Below are positions 36,148 through 46,781 of a DNA stretch of 64,000 bases, piece after piece. This DNA is from Rhodanobacter denitrificans (lineage in GTDB: Bacteria; Pseudomonadota; Gammaproteobacteria; Xanthomonadales; Rhodanobacteraceae), in NCBI RefSeq assembly GCF_003335105.1, contig NZ_QFWQ01000006.1, positions 434,001 through 498,000 of the forward strand, written 5' to 3'. The position numbers and the translations under genes were made by a program. Positions within the stretch are counted from its first letter, which is position 1. Each line of letters starts with the position of its first letter. The notes under the pieces were generated by a model. That model was given only the letters and a program-made list of their open reading frames with translations, was not told the DNA's origin and searched no databases.

Positions 36148-37240
36148 ACTGGCCGACTGGATGGCACGGCATTTCACCGCGCTGCATCTGTTCCAGTACA
36201 TCACCTTCCGCACGATCATGGCCGCGCTCACCGCGTTGGCGATGTCGCTGCTGTGCGGGCCATGGCTGATCAACCGGCTGGCCGCGCTGAAAGCCGGCCA
36301 GGTGGTGCGCAGCGACGGTCCGCAGACGCATCTGGTCAAGGCCGGCACGCCGACCATGGGCGGCGTGATGATCCTGCTCTCGGTCACCGTCGCCACCTTG
36401 CTGTGGGCCGACCTGCACAACCGCTACGTGTGGGTGGTGCTGGTGGTGCTGCTGAGCTTCGGCGCGATCGGCTTCTACGACGACTACCGCAAGCTGGTAC
36501 TGAAGGACAGCCGCGGCCTGGCCAGCCGCTGGAAGTATTTCTGGCAGTCGGTGTTCGGCCTCGGCGCCGCGCTGTTCCTGTACTACAGCGCGCCGCATGC
36601 GACGGCCGCCGGCCTGCCGGTGGCGGAGACCGCGCTGTACGTGCCGTTGTTCAAGCACGTGGTGCTGCCGCTGGGGCTGTTCTTCGTGGTGATCACCTAT
36701 TTCATGATCGTGGGCTTCTCCAACGCGGTGAACCTCACCGACGGGCTGGATGGCCTGGCGATCATGCCCACCGTGCTGGTCTCCGGCGCGCTCGGCGTAT
36801 TCGCCTACCTGGCCGGCAACAAGGTGTTCTCCGAATACCTGGGCATCCCGTCGATTCCCGGCGCGGGCGAGCTGGCGATCTTCACCGGCGCGCTGGCTGG
36901 CGCGGGGCTGGGCTTCCTGTGGTTCAACACCTATCCGGCGCAGGTGTTCATGGGCGACGTCGGCGCGCTGGCGATGGGCGCGGCGCTGGGCTGCGTGGCG
37001 GTGATCGTGCGCCAGGAGATCGTGCTGCTGGTGATGGGCGGCGTGTTCGTGATGGAAACCGCGTCGGTGATGATCCAGGTGGCGAGCTTCAAGCTCACTG
37101 GCAAGCGCGTGTTCCGGATGGCGCCGATCCATCACCACTTCGAGTTGAAGGGCTGGCCCGAGCCCCGCGTGATCGTGCGTTTCTGGATCATCAGCGTGGT
37201 GCTGGTGCTGGTCGGTCTTGCCACGTTGAAGGTGCGCTGA
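36137..37240 (+). CDS. mraY: Phospho-MurNAc-pentapeptide translocase
   Basis: Inner-membrane enzyme that makes lipid I. The 367-residue product has ten membrane helices and the catalytic aspartates in FYDDYRKLV (DD), [14 protein letters not shown] and the HHHFELKG loop at the end. The ATG at 36137 overlaps murF by 11 bases; an ATG ten codons upstream is less likely. In E. coli murD follows, but here the mraY stop is directly overlapped by the ftsW start. Confidence 0.97.
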   Translation: MLLELADWMARHFTALHLFQYITFRTIMAALTALAMSLLCGPWLINRLAALKAGQVVRSDGPQTHLVKAGTPTMGGVMILLSVTVATLLWADLHNRYVWVVLVVLLSFGAIGFYDDYRKLVLKDSRGLASRWKYFWQSVFGLGAALFLYYSAPHATAAGLPVAETALYVPLFKHVVLPLGLFFVVITYFMIVGFSNAVNLTDGLDGLAIMPTVLVSGALGVFAYLAGNKVFSEYLGIPSIPGAGELAIFTGALAGAGLGFLWFNTYPAQVFMGDVGALAMGAALGCVAVIVRQEIVLLVMGGVFVMETASVMIQVASFKLTGKRVFRMAPIHHHFELKGWPEPRVIVRFWIISVVLVLVGLATLKVR

Positions 37241-38481
37241 TGCCGATCTTCGACGCCGCCACCCAGGCCAAACGCCGCAGCGGACCGCGCGGCAGCTTCG
37301 ACACGTGGCTGCTGGTCGCGCTGATCGGGCTGGCCAGCGTGGGCGTGGTGATGGTGACGTCAAGCTCGATCGCGGTGGCGGACAGCCAGCACATCGGTGC
37401 GTTCTATTTCCTGAAGAAGCACCTGCTGTTCCTCGGCCTGGGCATGGTCGCCGCCGGCCTGGCGATGCGCACCGAGCTGAAGCTGCTGGAGAAGTTCGCG
37501 TTCCCGCTGCTGGCGCTGGCGTTCCTGATGCTGCTGGCGGTGTTCGTGCCGCACTTCGGCATGCGCATCAACGGTGCGCGGCGCTGGCTGAACCTGCTGG
37601 TCACCACGTTCCAGCCGGTGGAGGCGGTAAAACTCATTCTGGTGGTCTATGTGGCGAGCTACCTGGTGCGCCACCGTGAAAATGTGGAAACGAAATTCCT
37701 CGGACTGTTCAAGCCGGTGCTGGTCGCCGGCATGATCGTGCTGCTGCTGCTGGCGCAGCCGGACTTCGGTTCGGCCACGCTGGTGATCGCGGTGACCATC
37801 GCCATGGTCTGGCTGGGCGGCGCGCGGCCGATCTTCCTGTTCCTGATGGGCTTGCCGCTGATGCCGCTGCTGTATATCGCGGCGACCGGCGAGAGCTACC
37901 GCATGAAGCGGCTGACCTCGTTCATGGACCCGTGGAAGGACCCGTTCAACGACGGCTTCCAGCTGACCCAGTCGCTGATGGCGATCGGCCGCGGCGAGTG
38001 GACCGGCGTAGGCCTGGGCTCCAGCGTGCTGAAGCTGTCCTACCTGCCGGAGGCGCACACCGACTTCATCTTCGCGGTGATCGGCGAGGAGCTTGGCCTG
38101 GCCGGCGTGGTGCTGGTGGTCGGCCTGTTCGGCCTGGCCGTGGGGCGCGGCCTGTACCTGGGCCTGAAGGGTGTCGAGGTGGGCCAGCGCTTTGCCGGCT
38201 ACGTCGCGTTCGGCGTCTCGCTGATGCTGGCAATGCAGGCGTTCGTGTCGGTCGGCGTGAACCTGGGGGCGCTGCCGACCAAGGGGTTGACCCTGCCGCT
38301 GATCAGCTACGGCGGCTCGTCGATGGTGCTGACCTGCGCCATGGCCGGCGTGCTGCTGCGTGCCACCTGGGAGATCAACCGCGCGCTGGACGCGCGACAG
38401 ATGACCACGCGGATGCCGGCGGCGGTGGCTGCGGCCGACGCGAACGTCGCGGCGAAGCCGCGCGAGGCGGTGCCCGCATGA
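37240..38481 (+). CDS. ftsW: Septal peptidoglycan polymerase FtsW
   Basis: SEDS-family glycosyltransferase that works with FtsI at the septum. The 413-residue product has about ten membrane helices (first at about 23-45, [20 protein letters not shown]). The conserved GINGARRWL-like [11 protein letters not shown], the [11 protein letters not shown] aspartate, [18 protein letters not shown] and LISYGGSSM all fit the family. Its ATG shares one base with the mraY stop. The gene carries a C-terminal cytosolic tail (about 380-413) of low complexity. Confidence 0.97.
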   Translation: MPIFDAATQAKRRSGPRGSFDTWLLVALIGLASVGVVMVTSSSIAVADSQHIGAFYFLKKHLLFLGLGMVAAGLAMRTELKLLEKFAFPLLALAFLMLLAVFVPHFGMRINGARRWLNLLVTTFQPVEAVKLILVVYVASYLVRHRENVETKFLGLFKPVLVAGMIVLLLLAQPDFGSATLVIAVTIAMVWLGGARPIFLFLMGLPLMPLLYIAATGESYRMKRLTSFMDPWKDPFNDGFQLTQSLMAIGRGEWTGVGLGSSVLKLSYLPEAHTDFIFAVIGEELGLAGVVLVVGLFGLAVGRGLYLGLKGVEVGQRFAGYVAFGVSLMLAMQAFVSVGVNLGALPTKGLTLPLISYGGSSMVLTCAMAGVLLRATWEINRALDARQMTTRMPAAVAAADANVAAKPREAVPA

Positions 38482-39551
38482 ATACGCAGGCACCCGTGCT
38501 GATCATGGCCGGTGGCACCGGCGGCCACATCTTCCCCGGCCTGGCGGTAGCCGAGTGCCTGCGTGCGCAGGGCGTGCCGGTGGTGTGGCTGGGTGCGGTC
38601 GGCGGGATGGAGACGAAGGTGGTGCCGGCACAACGGATCGAACTGCACACCGTTGCGGTCGGCGGCCTGCGCGGCAAGGGCATCCGAACCCGGCTGCTGG
38701 CGCCGCTGATGCTGCTGCGCGCGCTGTTCGCTTCGCTGGCGGTGCTGCGCCAGGTGCGGCCGCGCAGCGTGCTGTCGATGGGCGGCTATGTGGCCGGTCC
38801 CGGCGGTCTTGCCGCATGGCTGCTGCGCCGTCCGCTGCTGGTGCACGAGCAGAACCGCGTGGCCGGCTTCACCAACCGCAAGCTGGCCGGGCTGGCGAAG
38901 CGCGTGCTGGCCGGTTTCGCCGATGCCTTGCCGCGCGCCGAGTGGGTCGGCAATCCGGTGCGCGAGGCGATCGCCGCGCTGCCGCCGCCGGCCGCGCGCA
39001 TGGCGGGACGCAGCGGCAAGCCGCGCCTGCTGGTGCTGGGTGGCAGCCTCGGCGCTCGCGCGCTGAACCTGGCGCTGCCGCAGGCGCTGGCCCGGCTGAC
39101 CCCGGCGCAGCGTCCCGAGGTGCTGCACCAGTGCGGCAGTCGCGGTCTCGACGAAGCAGGCGAAGCGTATGCGCAGGCTGGCGTCGAAGCGCAGGTGGTC
39201 GCGTTCATCGACGACATGGCCGGCAGCTACGGCTGGGCCGACCTGGCCGTGTGCCGCGCCGGTGCGCTGACCCTGGCCGAGCTGGCTGCCGCCGGACTGG
39301 GTGCGGTGCTGGTGCCGTTCCCGCATGCGGTGGACGACCACCAGACGCGCAACGCCGAAGTACTGATGGCGGCCGGGGCCGCCGAACTGATGCAGGAGAA
39401 CGAGCTGGACGTACAGATACTGGCGCAGCGGCTGGCATCGCTGCTGGACGATCGCCAGCGACTGCTGGCGATGGCCGAGGCCGCGCGCACGCTGGCGAAA
39501 CCCGACGCGGCGCAGGTCATCGCGCGCGCTTGCCTGGAGGTCGCCGCATGA
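38478..39551 (+). CDS. murG: Lipid II synthase (UDP-GlcNAc transferase)
   Basis: Peripheral GT-B glycosyltransferase of the inner leaflet that makes lipid II. The 357-residue product starts with the glycine loop [18 protein letters not shown], then [25 protein letters not shown], the second glycine loop [13 protein letters not shown] and the donor site [15 protein letters not shown] with [10 protein letters not shown]. It overlaps ftsW by 4 bases (ATGA) and murC by 4. Confidence 0.97.
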   Translation: MNTQAPVLIMAGGTGGHIFPGLAVAECLRAQGVPVVWLGAVGGMETKVVPAQRIELHTVAVGGLRGKGIRTRLLAPLMLLRALFASLAVLRQVRPRSVLSMGGYVAGPGGLAAWLLRRPLLVHEQNRVAGFTNRKLAGLAKRVLAGFADALPRAEWVGNPVREAIAALPPPAARMAGRSGKPRLLVLGGSLGARALNLALPQALARLTPAQRPEVLHQCGSRGLDEAGEAYAQAGVEAQVVAFIDDMAGSYGWADLAVCRAGALTLAELAAAGLGAVLVPFPHAVDDHQTRNAEVLMAAGAAELMQENELDVQILAQRLASLLDDRQRLLAMAEAARTLAKPDAAQVIARACLEVAA

Positions 39552-40987
39552 CGCCGCGTCGATTGCATGCGCACGAAGACCCGATGAGCACATTCCGCCG
39601 GGTGCACTTCATCGGCATCGGCGGCGTCGGCATGAGCGGCATCGCCGAGGTGCTGCACAACCTCGGCTACGCAGTGTCCGGTTCCGACCGCGCCAACTCG
39701 CCGACCGTGCAGCGGTTGCGCCAGCTGGGCATTGACGTGCACGTCGGCCACGCGGTGGAGAACATCGGCGCCGCCGACGTGGTGGTGACCTCCAGCGCGA
39801 TCCGGCAGGACAACCCGGAGCTGGTCGCCGCCCGCGAGGCGCGCATCCCGGTGATCCCGCGCGCGGAGATGCTGGGCGAGCTGATGCGCTTCCGCCGCGG
39901 CGTGGCGATCGCCGGCACCCACGGCAAGACCACCACCACCAGCCTCACCGCCAGCGTGCTGGCCGAGGCTGGCTACGACCCGACCTTCGTGATCGGTGGT
40001 CAGCTCAACGCGGCCGGCGCCAACGCGCGGCTGGGCACCGGCCAGTACCTGGTGGCCGAGGCTGACGAATCCGATGGCTCGTTCCTGCTGCTGTCGCCGG
40101 TGATCGCCGCGGTCACCAACATCGACGCCGACCACCTGGAGAACTACCACGGCGATTTCGCCGAGATGAAGAAGGCGTTCGCCGATTTCCTGCACCGGCT
40201 GCCGTTCTACGGCTTGGCCGTGCTGTGCGTGGACGATCCCGAAGTGGCCGTGCTGGCGAAGTCCACCACGCGCCGCGTGATGACCTACGGCATCGACGCC
40301 GCCGACGCCGACGTGCGCGCGCAGAATGTGAGCCAGCACGGCTTCGAGATGCATTTCGAGCTGCTGCTGCCGGGGCGGGCCGACGCGCTGCCGGTGAAGC
40401 TCAACCTGCCGGGACGGCACAACGTGCTGAACGCGCTGGCGGCCGCCGCGATCGGCTGGCAGCTGGGCGTCGAGGCCGATGCGCTGGCGCGTGCGCTGGA
40501 GAACTTCCAGGGCGTCGGCCGGCGCTTCCACCGGCGCGGCGAGATCGCGCTGGAGCAGGGCAGCGTGCTGCTGGTCGACGACTACGGTCACCATCCGCGC
40601 GAGCTGGCCGCAGTGTTCGCCGCCGCGCGCGGCGGCTGGCCGGAACGCCGCCTGGTGGTCGGTTTCCAGCCGCACCGCTACAGCCGCACGCGCGATCTGC
40701 TGGACGACTTCGCCAACGTGCTGGCCGAGGTCGACGTGCTGGTGCTGACCGACGTCTACCCGGCCGGCGAAGCGCCGATCGCCGGTGCGGACGGCCGTGC
40801 GCTGGCGCGGGCGGTGCGCGCCCGCGGCAAGGTCGATCCGGTGCTGGTCGAACATCCGCGCGACCTGAAGGACACCCTGCCGACGCTGCTGCGCGACGGC
40901 GACCTGCTGCTGCTGCTCGGCGCCGGCGATATCGGTGCGGCGGCGGTCGAGCTGGCGCAGACCGGCCATTTGAGGGCAAGCAAGTGA
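39548..40987 (+). CDS. murC: UDP-N-acetylmuramate-L-alanine ligase
   Basis: First amino-acid ligase of peptidoglycan synthesis. The 479-residue product has the Rossmann start [17 protein letters not shown], the ATP loop [13 protein letters not shown] at about 120-132, [20 protein letters not shown] and the C-terminal [13 protein letters not shown]. The ATG at 39548 has GGAGG upstream; another Met 12 codons later is a possible alternative. It overlaps murG and shares its stop with the ddl start. Confidence 0.97.
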   Translation: MTPRRLHAHEDPMSTFRRVHFIGIGGVGMSGIAEVLHNLGYAVSGSDRANSPTVQRLRQLGIDVHVGHAVENIGAADVVVTSSAIRQDNPELVAAREARIPVIPRAEMLGELMRFRRGVAIAGTHGKTTTTSLTASVLAEAGYDPTFVIGGQLNAAGANARLGTGQYLVAEADESDGSFLLLSPVIAAVTNIDADHLENYHGDFAEMKKAFADFLHRLPFYGLAVLCVDDPEVAVLAKSTTRRVMTYGIDAADADVRAQNVSQHGFEMHFELLLPGRADALPVKLNLPGRHNVLNALAAAAIGWQLGVEADALARALENFQGVGRRFHRRGEIALEQGSVLLVDDYGHHPRELAAVFAAARGGWPERRLVVGFQPHRYSRTRDLLDDFANVLAEVDVLVLTDVYPAGEAPIAGADGRALARAVRARGKVDPVLVEHPRDLKDTLPTLLRDGDLLLLLGAGDIGAAAVELAQTGHLRASK

Positions 40988-41925
40988 GCAGCATGATCAA
41001 GGATCCCGAACAATTCGGCCGCGTCGCCGTGGCGATGGGCGGCAGCTCGGCAGAGCGCGCGGTATCGCTGGACTCCGGCCGCAACGTGCTGGAAGCGCTC
41101 AGGGCGCGCGGCGTGGACGCGCAGCCGGTCGACGGCATCCCCGCGCTGCTCTACGCGCTGCGCACCGGCGGCTTCGCGCGCGTGTTCAACATCCTGCACG
41201 GCCAGCACGGCGGTGGCGAGGATGGCGTGCTGCAAGGCGCGCTGGAGGCGCTGAACGTGCCGTACACCGGCTCGGGCGTGCTCGGCTCGGCATTGTCGAT
41301 GGACAAGACGCGTTCGAAGCGCGTGTGGCAGTCGCTGGGCCTGCCGACGCCGAAGTTCGTGGCGCTGCCGCGCGGAGCAGACGTGCATGCGGCGGCGAAA
41401 CAGATAGGCTTCCCGCTGATCGTGAAGCCGGCCTGCGAGGGTTCCAGCGTGGGCGTGACCCGCGTGTTCGAGGAATCCCAGCTGGACCAGGCGGTCGAGC
41501 TGGCCGCGAAGTATCCGGGCGACCTGCTGATGGAAACCCTGATCGAGGGCGACGAACTGACCGTCGCCATCCTCGGTCGCCAGGTGCTGCCCAGCATCCA
41601 CATCGTGCCGAAGGGCGCGTTCTACGACTACAACGCGAAGTACATCGCCGAGGACACGCTGTACCTGTGCCCCGGCCTGGAAGGCGATGCCGAGACGGAA
41701 CTGCGCGCACTGGCGCTGGCCGCGTTCGACGCGCTGGGCTGCAGCGGCTGGGGCCGGGTCGACGTGATGCGCGACCGCCAAGGCCGCAACTGGCTGCTGG
41801 AGGTGAACACCGCGCCCGGCATGACCTCGCACTCGCTGGTGCCGAAGGCGGCCAAGGCGGCCGGCATCGACTACCAGGAGCTGTGCTGGCGCGTGCTGGA
41901 AACCAGTTTCAGGGAGGGCATGTGA
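40984..41925 (+). CDS. ddl: D-alanine-D-alanine ligase
   Basis: ATP-grasp enzyme that joins two D-alanines for murF. The 313-residue product shows [27 protein letters not shown], the ATP-grasp loops [13 protein letters not shown] and the C-terminal [16 protein letters not shown]. The GTG at 40984 overlaps the murC stop and has GAGGG seven bases upstream; an in-frame ATG at 40993 is the alternative. In the cluster it precedes ftsQ, as in E. coli ddlB. Confidence 0.96.
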   Translation: MSSMIKDPEQFGRVAVAMGGSSAERAVSLDSGRNVLEALRARGVDAQPVDGIPALLYALRTGGFARVFNILHGQHGGGEDGVLQGALEALNVPYTGSGVLGSALSMDKTRSKRVWQSLGLPTPKFVALPRGADVHAAAKQIGFPLIVKPACEGSSVGVTRVFEESQLDQAVELAAKYPGDLLMETLIEGDELTVAILGRQVLPSIHIVPKGAFYDYNAKYIAEDTLYLCPGLEGDAETELRALALAAFDALGCSGWGRVDVMRDRQGRNWLLEVNTAPGMTSHSLVPKAAKAAGIDYQELCWRVLETSFREGM

Positions 41926-42656
41926 AAGGAGCCATCCGCCTCGTCGCCTGGTGCCTCGCGATCGCGCTGGTCGTGCTGCCGATCGTCGGCGTGCTGCGCG
42001 GCTGGTTTGCGGCCGGGCGCTGGCCGGTGACCCAACTTACCGTGCAGGCCGAGTTCCGGCACGTCAGCGCGGACGACATCCGCGCCGCGGTACGGCCGCG
42101 GCTGGGCAAGGGCTTCTTTGCGCTCGATCTCGATGCGGTGCAGAAGGCCGTCGCCGCGCTGCCGTGGGTGGAATCGGTGGAGGCACGCAAGCGCTGGCCG
42201 GATACCCTGCAGCTGCGCATCTACGAGCGGCAGCCGTTCGCCCGCTGGAACGACAAGCAGCTGATCAGCCGGCAGGGGCTGGTGTTCGAGGCGCCCGGCA
42301 TGGCCGGCATCGGCGCGTTGCCGGATCTGCGCGGGCCGGACGCGCGGCTGGCCGAGGTGGTCAGCTTCTACGCGGAAACGAGCAAGGCGTTCGCCGGCAC
42401 CCACCTGCAGATCACCGGCGTGGCGCTGACCGAGCGTGGCAGCTGGAGCGTGGGCACCGCGAACGGCGCACAGATCGTGATCGGCGATCGCGAGCAGGCC
42501 GGGCGCCGGTTGCGCCGCTTCCTCGACGTCTACCCGCAGCTGATCGCCGGCCATGCCGACGGCTTCGCCTACGCCGACCTTCGCTACACCAATGGATTCG
42601 CCGTGCGCTGGCCGCAGGCGGCCGCCGCCAACGAGGGAGGTTCGCCCCGTTCATGA
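41922..42656 (+). CDS. ftsQ: Cell division protein FtsQ
   Basis: Bitopic divisome protein, 244 residues. A short cytosolic start and one membrane helix ([19 protein letters not shown], about 6-25) precede the POTRA domain ([21 protein letters not shown], about 40-105) and the beta domain. It bridges FtsA/FtsZ-side proteins and FtsL/FtsB. The start is a GTG overlapping the ddl stop. Its TGA overlaps the ATG of a 5-codon mini-ORF that leads into ftsA. Confidence 0.94.
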   Translation: MKGAIRLVAWCLAIALVVLPIVGVLRGWFAAGRWPVTQLTVQAEFRHVSADDIRAAVRPRLGKGFFALDLDAVQKAVAALPWVESVEARKRWPDTLQLRIYERQPFARWNDKQLISRQGLVFEAPGMAGIGALPDLRGPDARLAEVVSFYAETSKAFAGTHLQITGVALTERGSWSVGTANGAQIVIGDREQAGRRLRRFLDVYPQLIAGHADGFAYADLRYTNGFAVRWPQAAAANEGGSPRS

Positions 42657-42670
42657 GCATTTCCCTATGA
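42653..42670 (+). CDS. Mini-ORF relay between ftsQ and ftsA
   Basis: Five codons, MSISL and stop. The ATG overlaps the ftsQ stop (ATGA) and the TGA overlaps the ftsA start (ATGA). ftsA has no clear ribosome site of its own; the nearest, GGGAGG, lies 12 bases before the mini-ORF. A ribosome that ends ftsQ could re-start here and then again on ftsA. This is inferred from the overlaps only. Confidence 0.35.
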   Translation: MSISL

Positions 42671-43899
42671 AGCCGCGCAACGACAAGCAACTGGTGGTGG
42701 GACTCGATATCGGCACCTCCAAGGTGGTGGCGATCGTCGGCGAGTACGAGCCGGGCGAGCCGATCACGGTGATCGGCATCGGCACGCACGTGTCGCGCGG
42801 CATGAAGCGCGGCTCGGTGGTGGACATCGAATCGACCGTGCATTCGATCCAGCGCGCGGTGGAGGAAGCCGAGCTGATGGCCGGCTGCGACATCCGTTCG
42901 GTCTACGCCTCGATCTCCGGCAGCCACCTGGAAACCCGCAACTCGCACGGCAACGCGGCGATCCGCGACCGCGAGGTGACCGCCAGCGACCTGGAACAGG
43001 TGCTGGAAGCGGCCAGCGCGGTGGCGATCCCGGCCGACCGCAAGGTGCTCTACAAGGAGTCGCAGGAATACCGCATCGACGGCCAGGACGGCATCCGTGC
43101 GCCGATCGGCATGAGCGGCGTGCGGCTGGAGGCGAATGTGCACCTGGTCACCGGCGCCGCCGCGGCGGTGCAGAACGTCACCAAGTGCATCCAGCGCTGC
43201 GGCCTCACCGTGGACGAACTGGTGCCGTCGGCGGTGGCCAGCGCGAAGGCGGTGCTGACCGACGACGAGCGCGAGCTCGGCGTGTGTCTGGTCGACATCG
43301 GCGCCGGCACCACCGACATCGCGATCTATACCCAGGGCTCGATCCGCTACACCGCGTCGCTGCCGGTCGGCGGCGACCAGGTCACCAGCGACATCGCCTA
43401 CGGCGTGCATACGCCGACCGCGCATGCGGAGGAAATCAAGATCAAATACGCCTGCGCGCAGACCGGACTGGCGCACGCCGAGGAAACCATCCAGGTGCCC
43501 AGCGTCGGCGATCGCCCGCCGCGCCGGCTGGCGCGGCAGTCGCTGGCGCAGTCGGTGCAGGCGCGCTACGAGGAGATCTTCGAAATGGTGCAGGACCAGT
43601 TGCGCCGCTCCGGCTACGAGAGCCTGGTCGCGGCCGGCGTGGTGCTGACCGGCGGGGCCTCGAAGATGGAAGGCGCGCTGGAGCTGGCCGAGGAGATCTT
43701 CCACAAGATGGTGCGCATCGGCGTGCCGCAGCAGATCGACGGCCTCGGCGAAGTGGTCTCCAGTCCGCTGCATGCCACCGGCGTGGGCCTGCTGCTGCAT
43801 GGCGCGCGCGCCGGCGGCACGCGAGCGGGCGGGCCGATCGGCGGCAGCGTCGGCGGCGTGGTCGGCAAGCTGCGCAGCTGGCTTACCAGGAATTTCTGA
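42667..43899 (+). CDS. ftsA: Cell division protein FtsA
   Basis: Actin-like ATPase of 410 residues that tethers FtsZ to the membrane. It shows VVGLDIGTSKVVAIVGE (phosphate 1), the SHV-type 1C domain region, VDIGAGTTDIAIY (phosphate 2), VLTGGASKMEG (adenosine) and a C-terminal amphipathic helix GVVGKLRSWLTRNF. A Gly-rich linker (about 375-395) precedes the helix. The ATG at 42667 has no good Shine-Dalgarno and seems to depend on coupling with the mini-ORF and ftsQ. Confidence 0.97.
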   Translation: MKPRNDKQLVVGLDIGTSKVVAIVGEYEPGEPITVIGIGTHVSRGMKRGSVVDIESTVHSIQRAVEEAELMAGCDIRSVYASISGSHLETRNSHGNAAIRDREVTASDLEQVLEAASAVAIPADRKVLYKESQEYRIDGQDGIRAPIGMSGVRLEANVHLVTGAAAAVQNVTKCIQRCGLTVDELVPSAVASAKAVLTDDERELGVCLVDIGAGTTDIAIYTQGSIRYTASLPVGGDQVTSDIAYGVHTPTAHAEEIKIKYACAQTGLAHAEETIQVPSVGDRPPRRLARQSLAQSVQARYEEIFEMVQDQLRRSGYESLVAAGVVLTGGASKMEGALELAEEIFHKMVRIGVPQQIDGLGEVVSSPLHATGVGLLLHGARAGGTRAGGPIGGSVGGVVGKLRSWLTRNF

Positions 43900-44023
43900 G
43901 CGACAGGTTTCAGGGTGGCGCAGGAGGCGTCGCCCCGGGTGGAGGGACATCCGCCCACCACCATGGACCGACAGGAGTCGCCACCCATGGTTACAACGAC
44001 AACAACTCTTAGGAGGACGGGAA

Positions 44024-45211
44024 ATGTTTGAACTGATCGATAAACTCGCACCCAATGCAGTCATCAAGGTGATCGGCGTGGGCGGCGGCGGCGGCAACGC
44101 CGTGGCGCACATGCTGAATGCCAACATCGAAGGCGTGGAATTCGTCGTCGCCAACACCGACGCGCAGGCGATGACCAGCTGCGGTTCGCGCACCCATCTG
44201 CAACTGGGTGGGAACGTGACCAAGGGCCTGGGCGCTGGCGCCAACCCCGAGGTCGGCCGGCAGGCGGCGCTCGAGGATCGTGAGCGCATCGAGGCGATGC
44301 TGGAAGGCGCCGACATGGTGTTCATCACCGCCGGCATGGGCGGCGGCACGGGTACCGGCGCGGCGCCGGTGGTGGCGCAGCTGGCCAAGGAGAAGGGCAT
44401 CCTCACTGTGGCGGTGGTGACCAAGCCGTTCCCGTTCGAGGGCCGTCGCCGCATGCAGGTCGCGCTCAAGGGCATCGAGGACCTGTCGCAGCACGTCGAC
44501 TCGCTGATCACCGTGCCGAACGAGAAGCTGCTCAGCGTGCTCGGCCGCGAGGTCACCCTGCTCAACGCGTTCAAGGCCGCCAACGACGTGCTGCAGGGCG
44601 CCGTGCAGGGCATCGCCGACCTGATCACCGCTCCCGGCCTGATCAACGTCGACTTTGCCGACGTGCGCACCGTGATGTCCGAGATGGGCCTGGCGATGAT
44701 GGGCTCGGGCACCGCCCGCGGCGACGACCGTGCCCAGGCGGCAGCCGAGGCGGCGATCAAGAACCCGCTGCTGGAAGACGTCAACCTCAACGGTGCCTGC
44801 GGCATCCTGGTCAACGTCACCGCCGGTCCGAACCTGACCATGCGCGAGTTCGACGAGATCGGCCGGATCATCCACGATTTCGCCAGCGAGGACGCCACCG
44901 TGGTGATGGGCACCTCGCTCGATCCGGAGATGAAGGACGACGTGCGCGTCACCGTGGTCGCCACCGGCCTCAACCGGGCGATGGCCTCGCGCCAGCACCC
45001 GCCGATCCGCATGGTCGAGACCCAGCAGGTGCAGATGCGGCCGCGTCCGGTGGTGCTGCGTACCGGCACCGGCAACGAGGTGGTCGACTACGCCCAGCCC
45101 GAGATGGCGGTCAGCCAGGGACGTGCGGAACCTGTCACGTCGGCGAAGCACGCCGAGCCGGGCTTCGACTACCTGGACATCCCGGCGTTCCTGCGCCGCC
45201 AGGCCGACTGA
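44024..45211 (+). CDS. ftsZ: Cell division GTPase FtsZ
   Basis: Tubulin-like GTPase that forms the Z ring. The 395-residue product has the start VIKVIGVGGGGGNAV, the tubulin signature GGGTGTG at 106-112, NVDFADVRTVM (catalytic Asp region) and the conserved C-terminal peptide DYLDIPAFLRRQAD that binds FtsA and ZipA. A strong AGGAGG lies 7 bases before the ATG. 123 bases separate it from ftsA, unlike the overlapping genes before, so a local promoter or leader control is likely. Confidence 0.98.
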   Translation: MFELIDKLAPNAVIKVIGVGGGGGNAVAHMLNANIEGVEFVVANTDAQAMTSCGSRTHLQLGGNVTKGLGAGANPEVGRQAALEDRERIEAMLEGADMVFITAGMGGGTGTGAAPVVAQLAKEKGILTVAVVTKPFPFEGRRRMQVALKGIEDLSQHVDSLITVPNEKLLSVLGREVTLLNAFKAANDVLQGAVQGIADLITAPGLINVDFADVRTVMSEMGLAMMGSGTARGDDRAQAAAEAAIKNPLLEDVNLNGACGILVNVTAGPNLTMREFDEIGRIIHDFASEDATVVMGTSLDPEMKDDVRVTVVATGLNRAMASRQHPPIRMVETQQVQMRPRPVVLRTGTGNEVVDYAQPEMAVSQGRAEPVTSAKHAEPGFDYLDIPAFLRRQAD

Positions 45212-45681
45212 CGGAGGTTGGCTTCCAAACAACTTGCACCGGTTAAAGAGTTGCGAAAATATTGAACAAATGCTCGTCGGGCTGGTCACTCTTTCCGGTG
45301 TGCCGGATTGGCTGCCTGCAGCCGGGTCGGTATCGTCCGTAAAATCTCAGTCATCTTGAGATGCGGGGAGTGGCCGCGGGCGGGCTGGTTCATTGTGGCG
45401 AGCAACAAGACTGTGCGTCGGGATGACGCACGGCTGCCTGCGGCGGATCCGTCCGCGCCGGCGGCTCGATGTCCCGTGCCGGATTCCCGTCCCAGGCGCG
45501 GGGCGTCGTGTCGATTCCGTGGTTTGATCGGATCAGAGAGGGTGGACGCACGAAGCCTTCAAGGATGAAAGAAACATGAAGGCTTAATCAGACTGTACGG
45601 TACGGTTTGCTTTCATCACAGGTTAAAACTGTGTTAGCATCCGCCCCTGATTGGCTGCTGCCTACACAGGTACCAACAACA
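45212..45681. other. 470-base gap between ftsZ and lpxC
   Basis: No gene is supported. A 9-base inverted repeat AAGCCTTCA / TGAAGGCTT lies at 45553-45585, and TCTCA/TGAGA lies near 45342. The last 70 bases, with TTGCTTTCATCAC and GTTAAAACTGTGTTAGCAT, are the most promoter-like and probably drive lpxC. An 86-codon frame at 45308 looks unlike a protein. No clear terminator follows ftsZ. Confidence 0.6.
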
Positions 45682-46596
45682 ATGATCAAGCAGCGTACGC
45701 TCAAGAACATCATCCGCGCGACTGGTGTAGGCCTGCATACGGGCGACAAGGTGTACATGACCTTGCGTCCCGCGGCGCCGAATACGGGCATCGTGTTCCG
45801 CCGCACCGACCTCACTCCGCCGGTGGATCTTCGCGCCCGCCAGGACAATGTCGGCGATACCCGGCTGTCGACCACCCTGGTCAACGGCGAGGTGCGTGTC
45901 TCCACGGTCGAGCATCTGCTCTCGGCGATGGCCGGCCTGGGCATCGACAACGCCTATGTCGACCTGTCCGCGCCGGAAGTGCCGATCATGGACGGCAGCG
46001 CCGGTCCGTTTGTGTTCCTGCTGCAGTCCGCCGGCATCGAAGAGCAGAACGTGGCCAAGCGCTTCATCCGCATCAAGAAGCCGGTGAAGGTGCAGGAAGG
46101 CGACAAGTGGGCCGCCTTCGAGCCGTTCGAGGGTTTCAAGGTCGGCTTCTCGATCGACTTCAACCATCCGATCATCAGCCAGCGCACCTCGCGCGCCGAG
46201 ATCGACTTCTCCACCACCTCCTTCGTCAAGGAAGTGAGCCGGGCGCGCACCTTCGGCTTCATGCGCGACATCGAGATGCTGCGCGAACACAATCTGGCGC
46301 TGGGCGGCTCGATGGACAATGCCGTGGTGCTGGACGACTACCGCGTGCTGAATGAGGACGGCCTGCGTTACGAGGACGAGTTCGTCAAGCACAAGATCCT
46401 CGACGCGATCGGCGACCTGTACCTGCTCGGCCACAGCCTGATCGGCGCCTACCATGCGCACAAGTCGGGCCACGAACTCAACAACAAGCTGCTGCGCACG
46501 CTGATGGCCGATGCCACGGCATGGGAAGAGGTCAGCTACCAGGACGACCCGGCCACCTCGCCGATCTCCTACGCGCACCCCGCCCAGGCAACCTGA
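45682..46596 (+). CDS. lpxC: UDP-3-O-acyl-N-acetylglucosamine deacetylase
   Basis: Zinc enzyme for the committed step of lipid A synthesis. The 304-residue product (E. coli 305) has the zinc ligands His78 (STVEHLLSA), His237 and Asp241 (HKILDAIGD), and HKSGHELNN near the end. The start [15 protein letters not shown] at 45682 is the family N-terminus. A perfect terminator follows the gene. LpxC level is controlled by FtsH proteolysis in E. coli; whether the C-terminus HPAQAT is such a signal is unknown. Confidence 0.97.
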   Translation: MIKQRTLKNIIRATGVGLHTGDKVYMTLRPAAPNTGIVFRRTDLTPPVDLRARQDNVGDTRLSTTLVNGEVRVSTVEHLLSAMAGLGIDNAYVDLSAPEVPIMDGSAGPFVFLLQSAGIEEQNVAKRFIRIKKPVKVQEGDKWAAFEPFEGFKVGFSIDFNHPIISQRTSRAEIDFSTTSFVKEVSRARTFGFMRDIEMLREHNLALGGSMDNAVVLDDYRVLNEDGLRYEDEFVKHKILDAIGDLYLLGHSLIGAYHAHKSGHELNNKLLRTLMADATAWEEVSYQDDPATSPISYAHPAQAT

Positions 46597-46630
46597 GCCC
46601 GCCAAGCTCATCCTGCCCCGACCGAGGCTC

Positions 46631-46670
46631 CACGAAAACGGCCGTGTCGCATGACACGGCCGTTTTCGTG
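46631..46670. terminator. Terminator after lpxC, works on both strands
   Basis: CACGAAAACGGCCGTGTC pairs with GACACGGCCGTTTTCGTG around a 4-base loop. It lies between lpxC and the convergent dciA, so it can end both. Confidence 0.9.
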
Positions 46671-46781
46671 ATGCGCATGACATTCTCACCGCGCTCGGCT
46701 TCACGCCTCCATGACGAGGCGGGTTATGTCTTAACAAACCCCGTGCTATAAAACCCGTCGCCGGCATCCGGATGGGGCGAG

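Noticed and set aside
45308-45568. 86-codon open frame in the ftsZ-lpxC gap
   Set aside because: Composition is arginine- and proline-rich as in random GC-rich frames, no good ribosome site, and no recognisable motif.
30266-46596. Searched for tRNA, insertion sequence, CRISPR or phage genes in the dcw region and elsewhere
   Set aside because: None was recognisable; all large frames belong to known housekeeping families.
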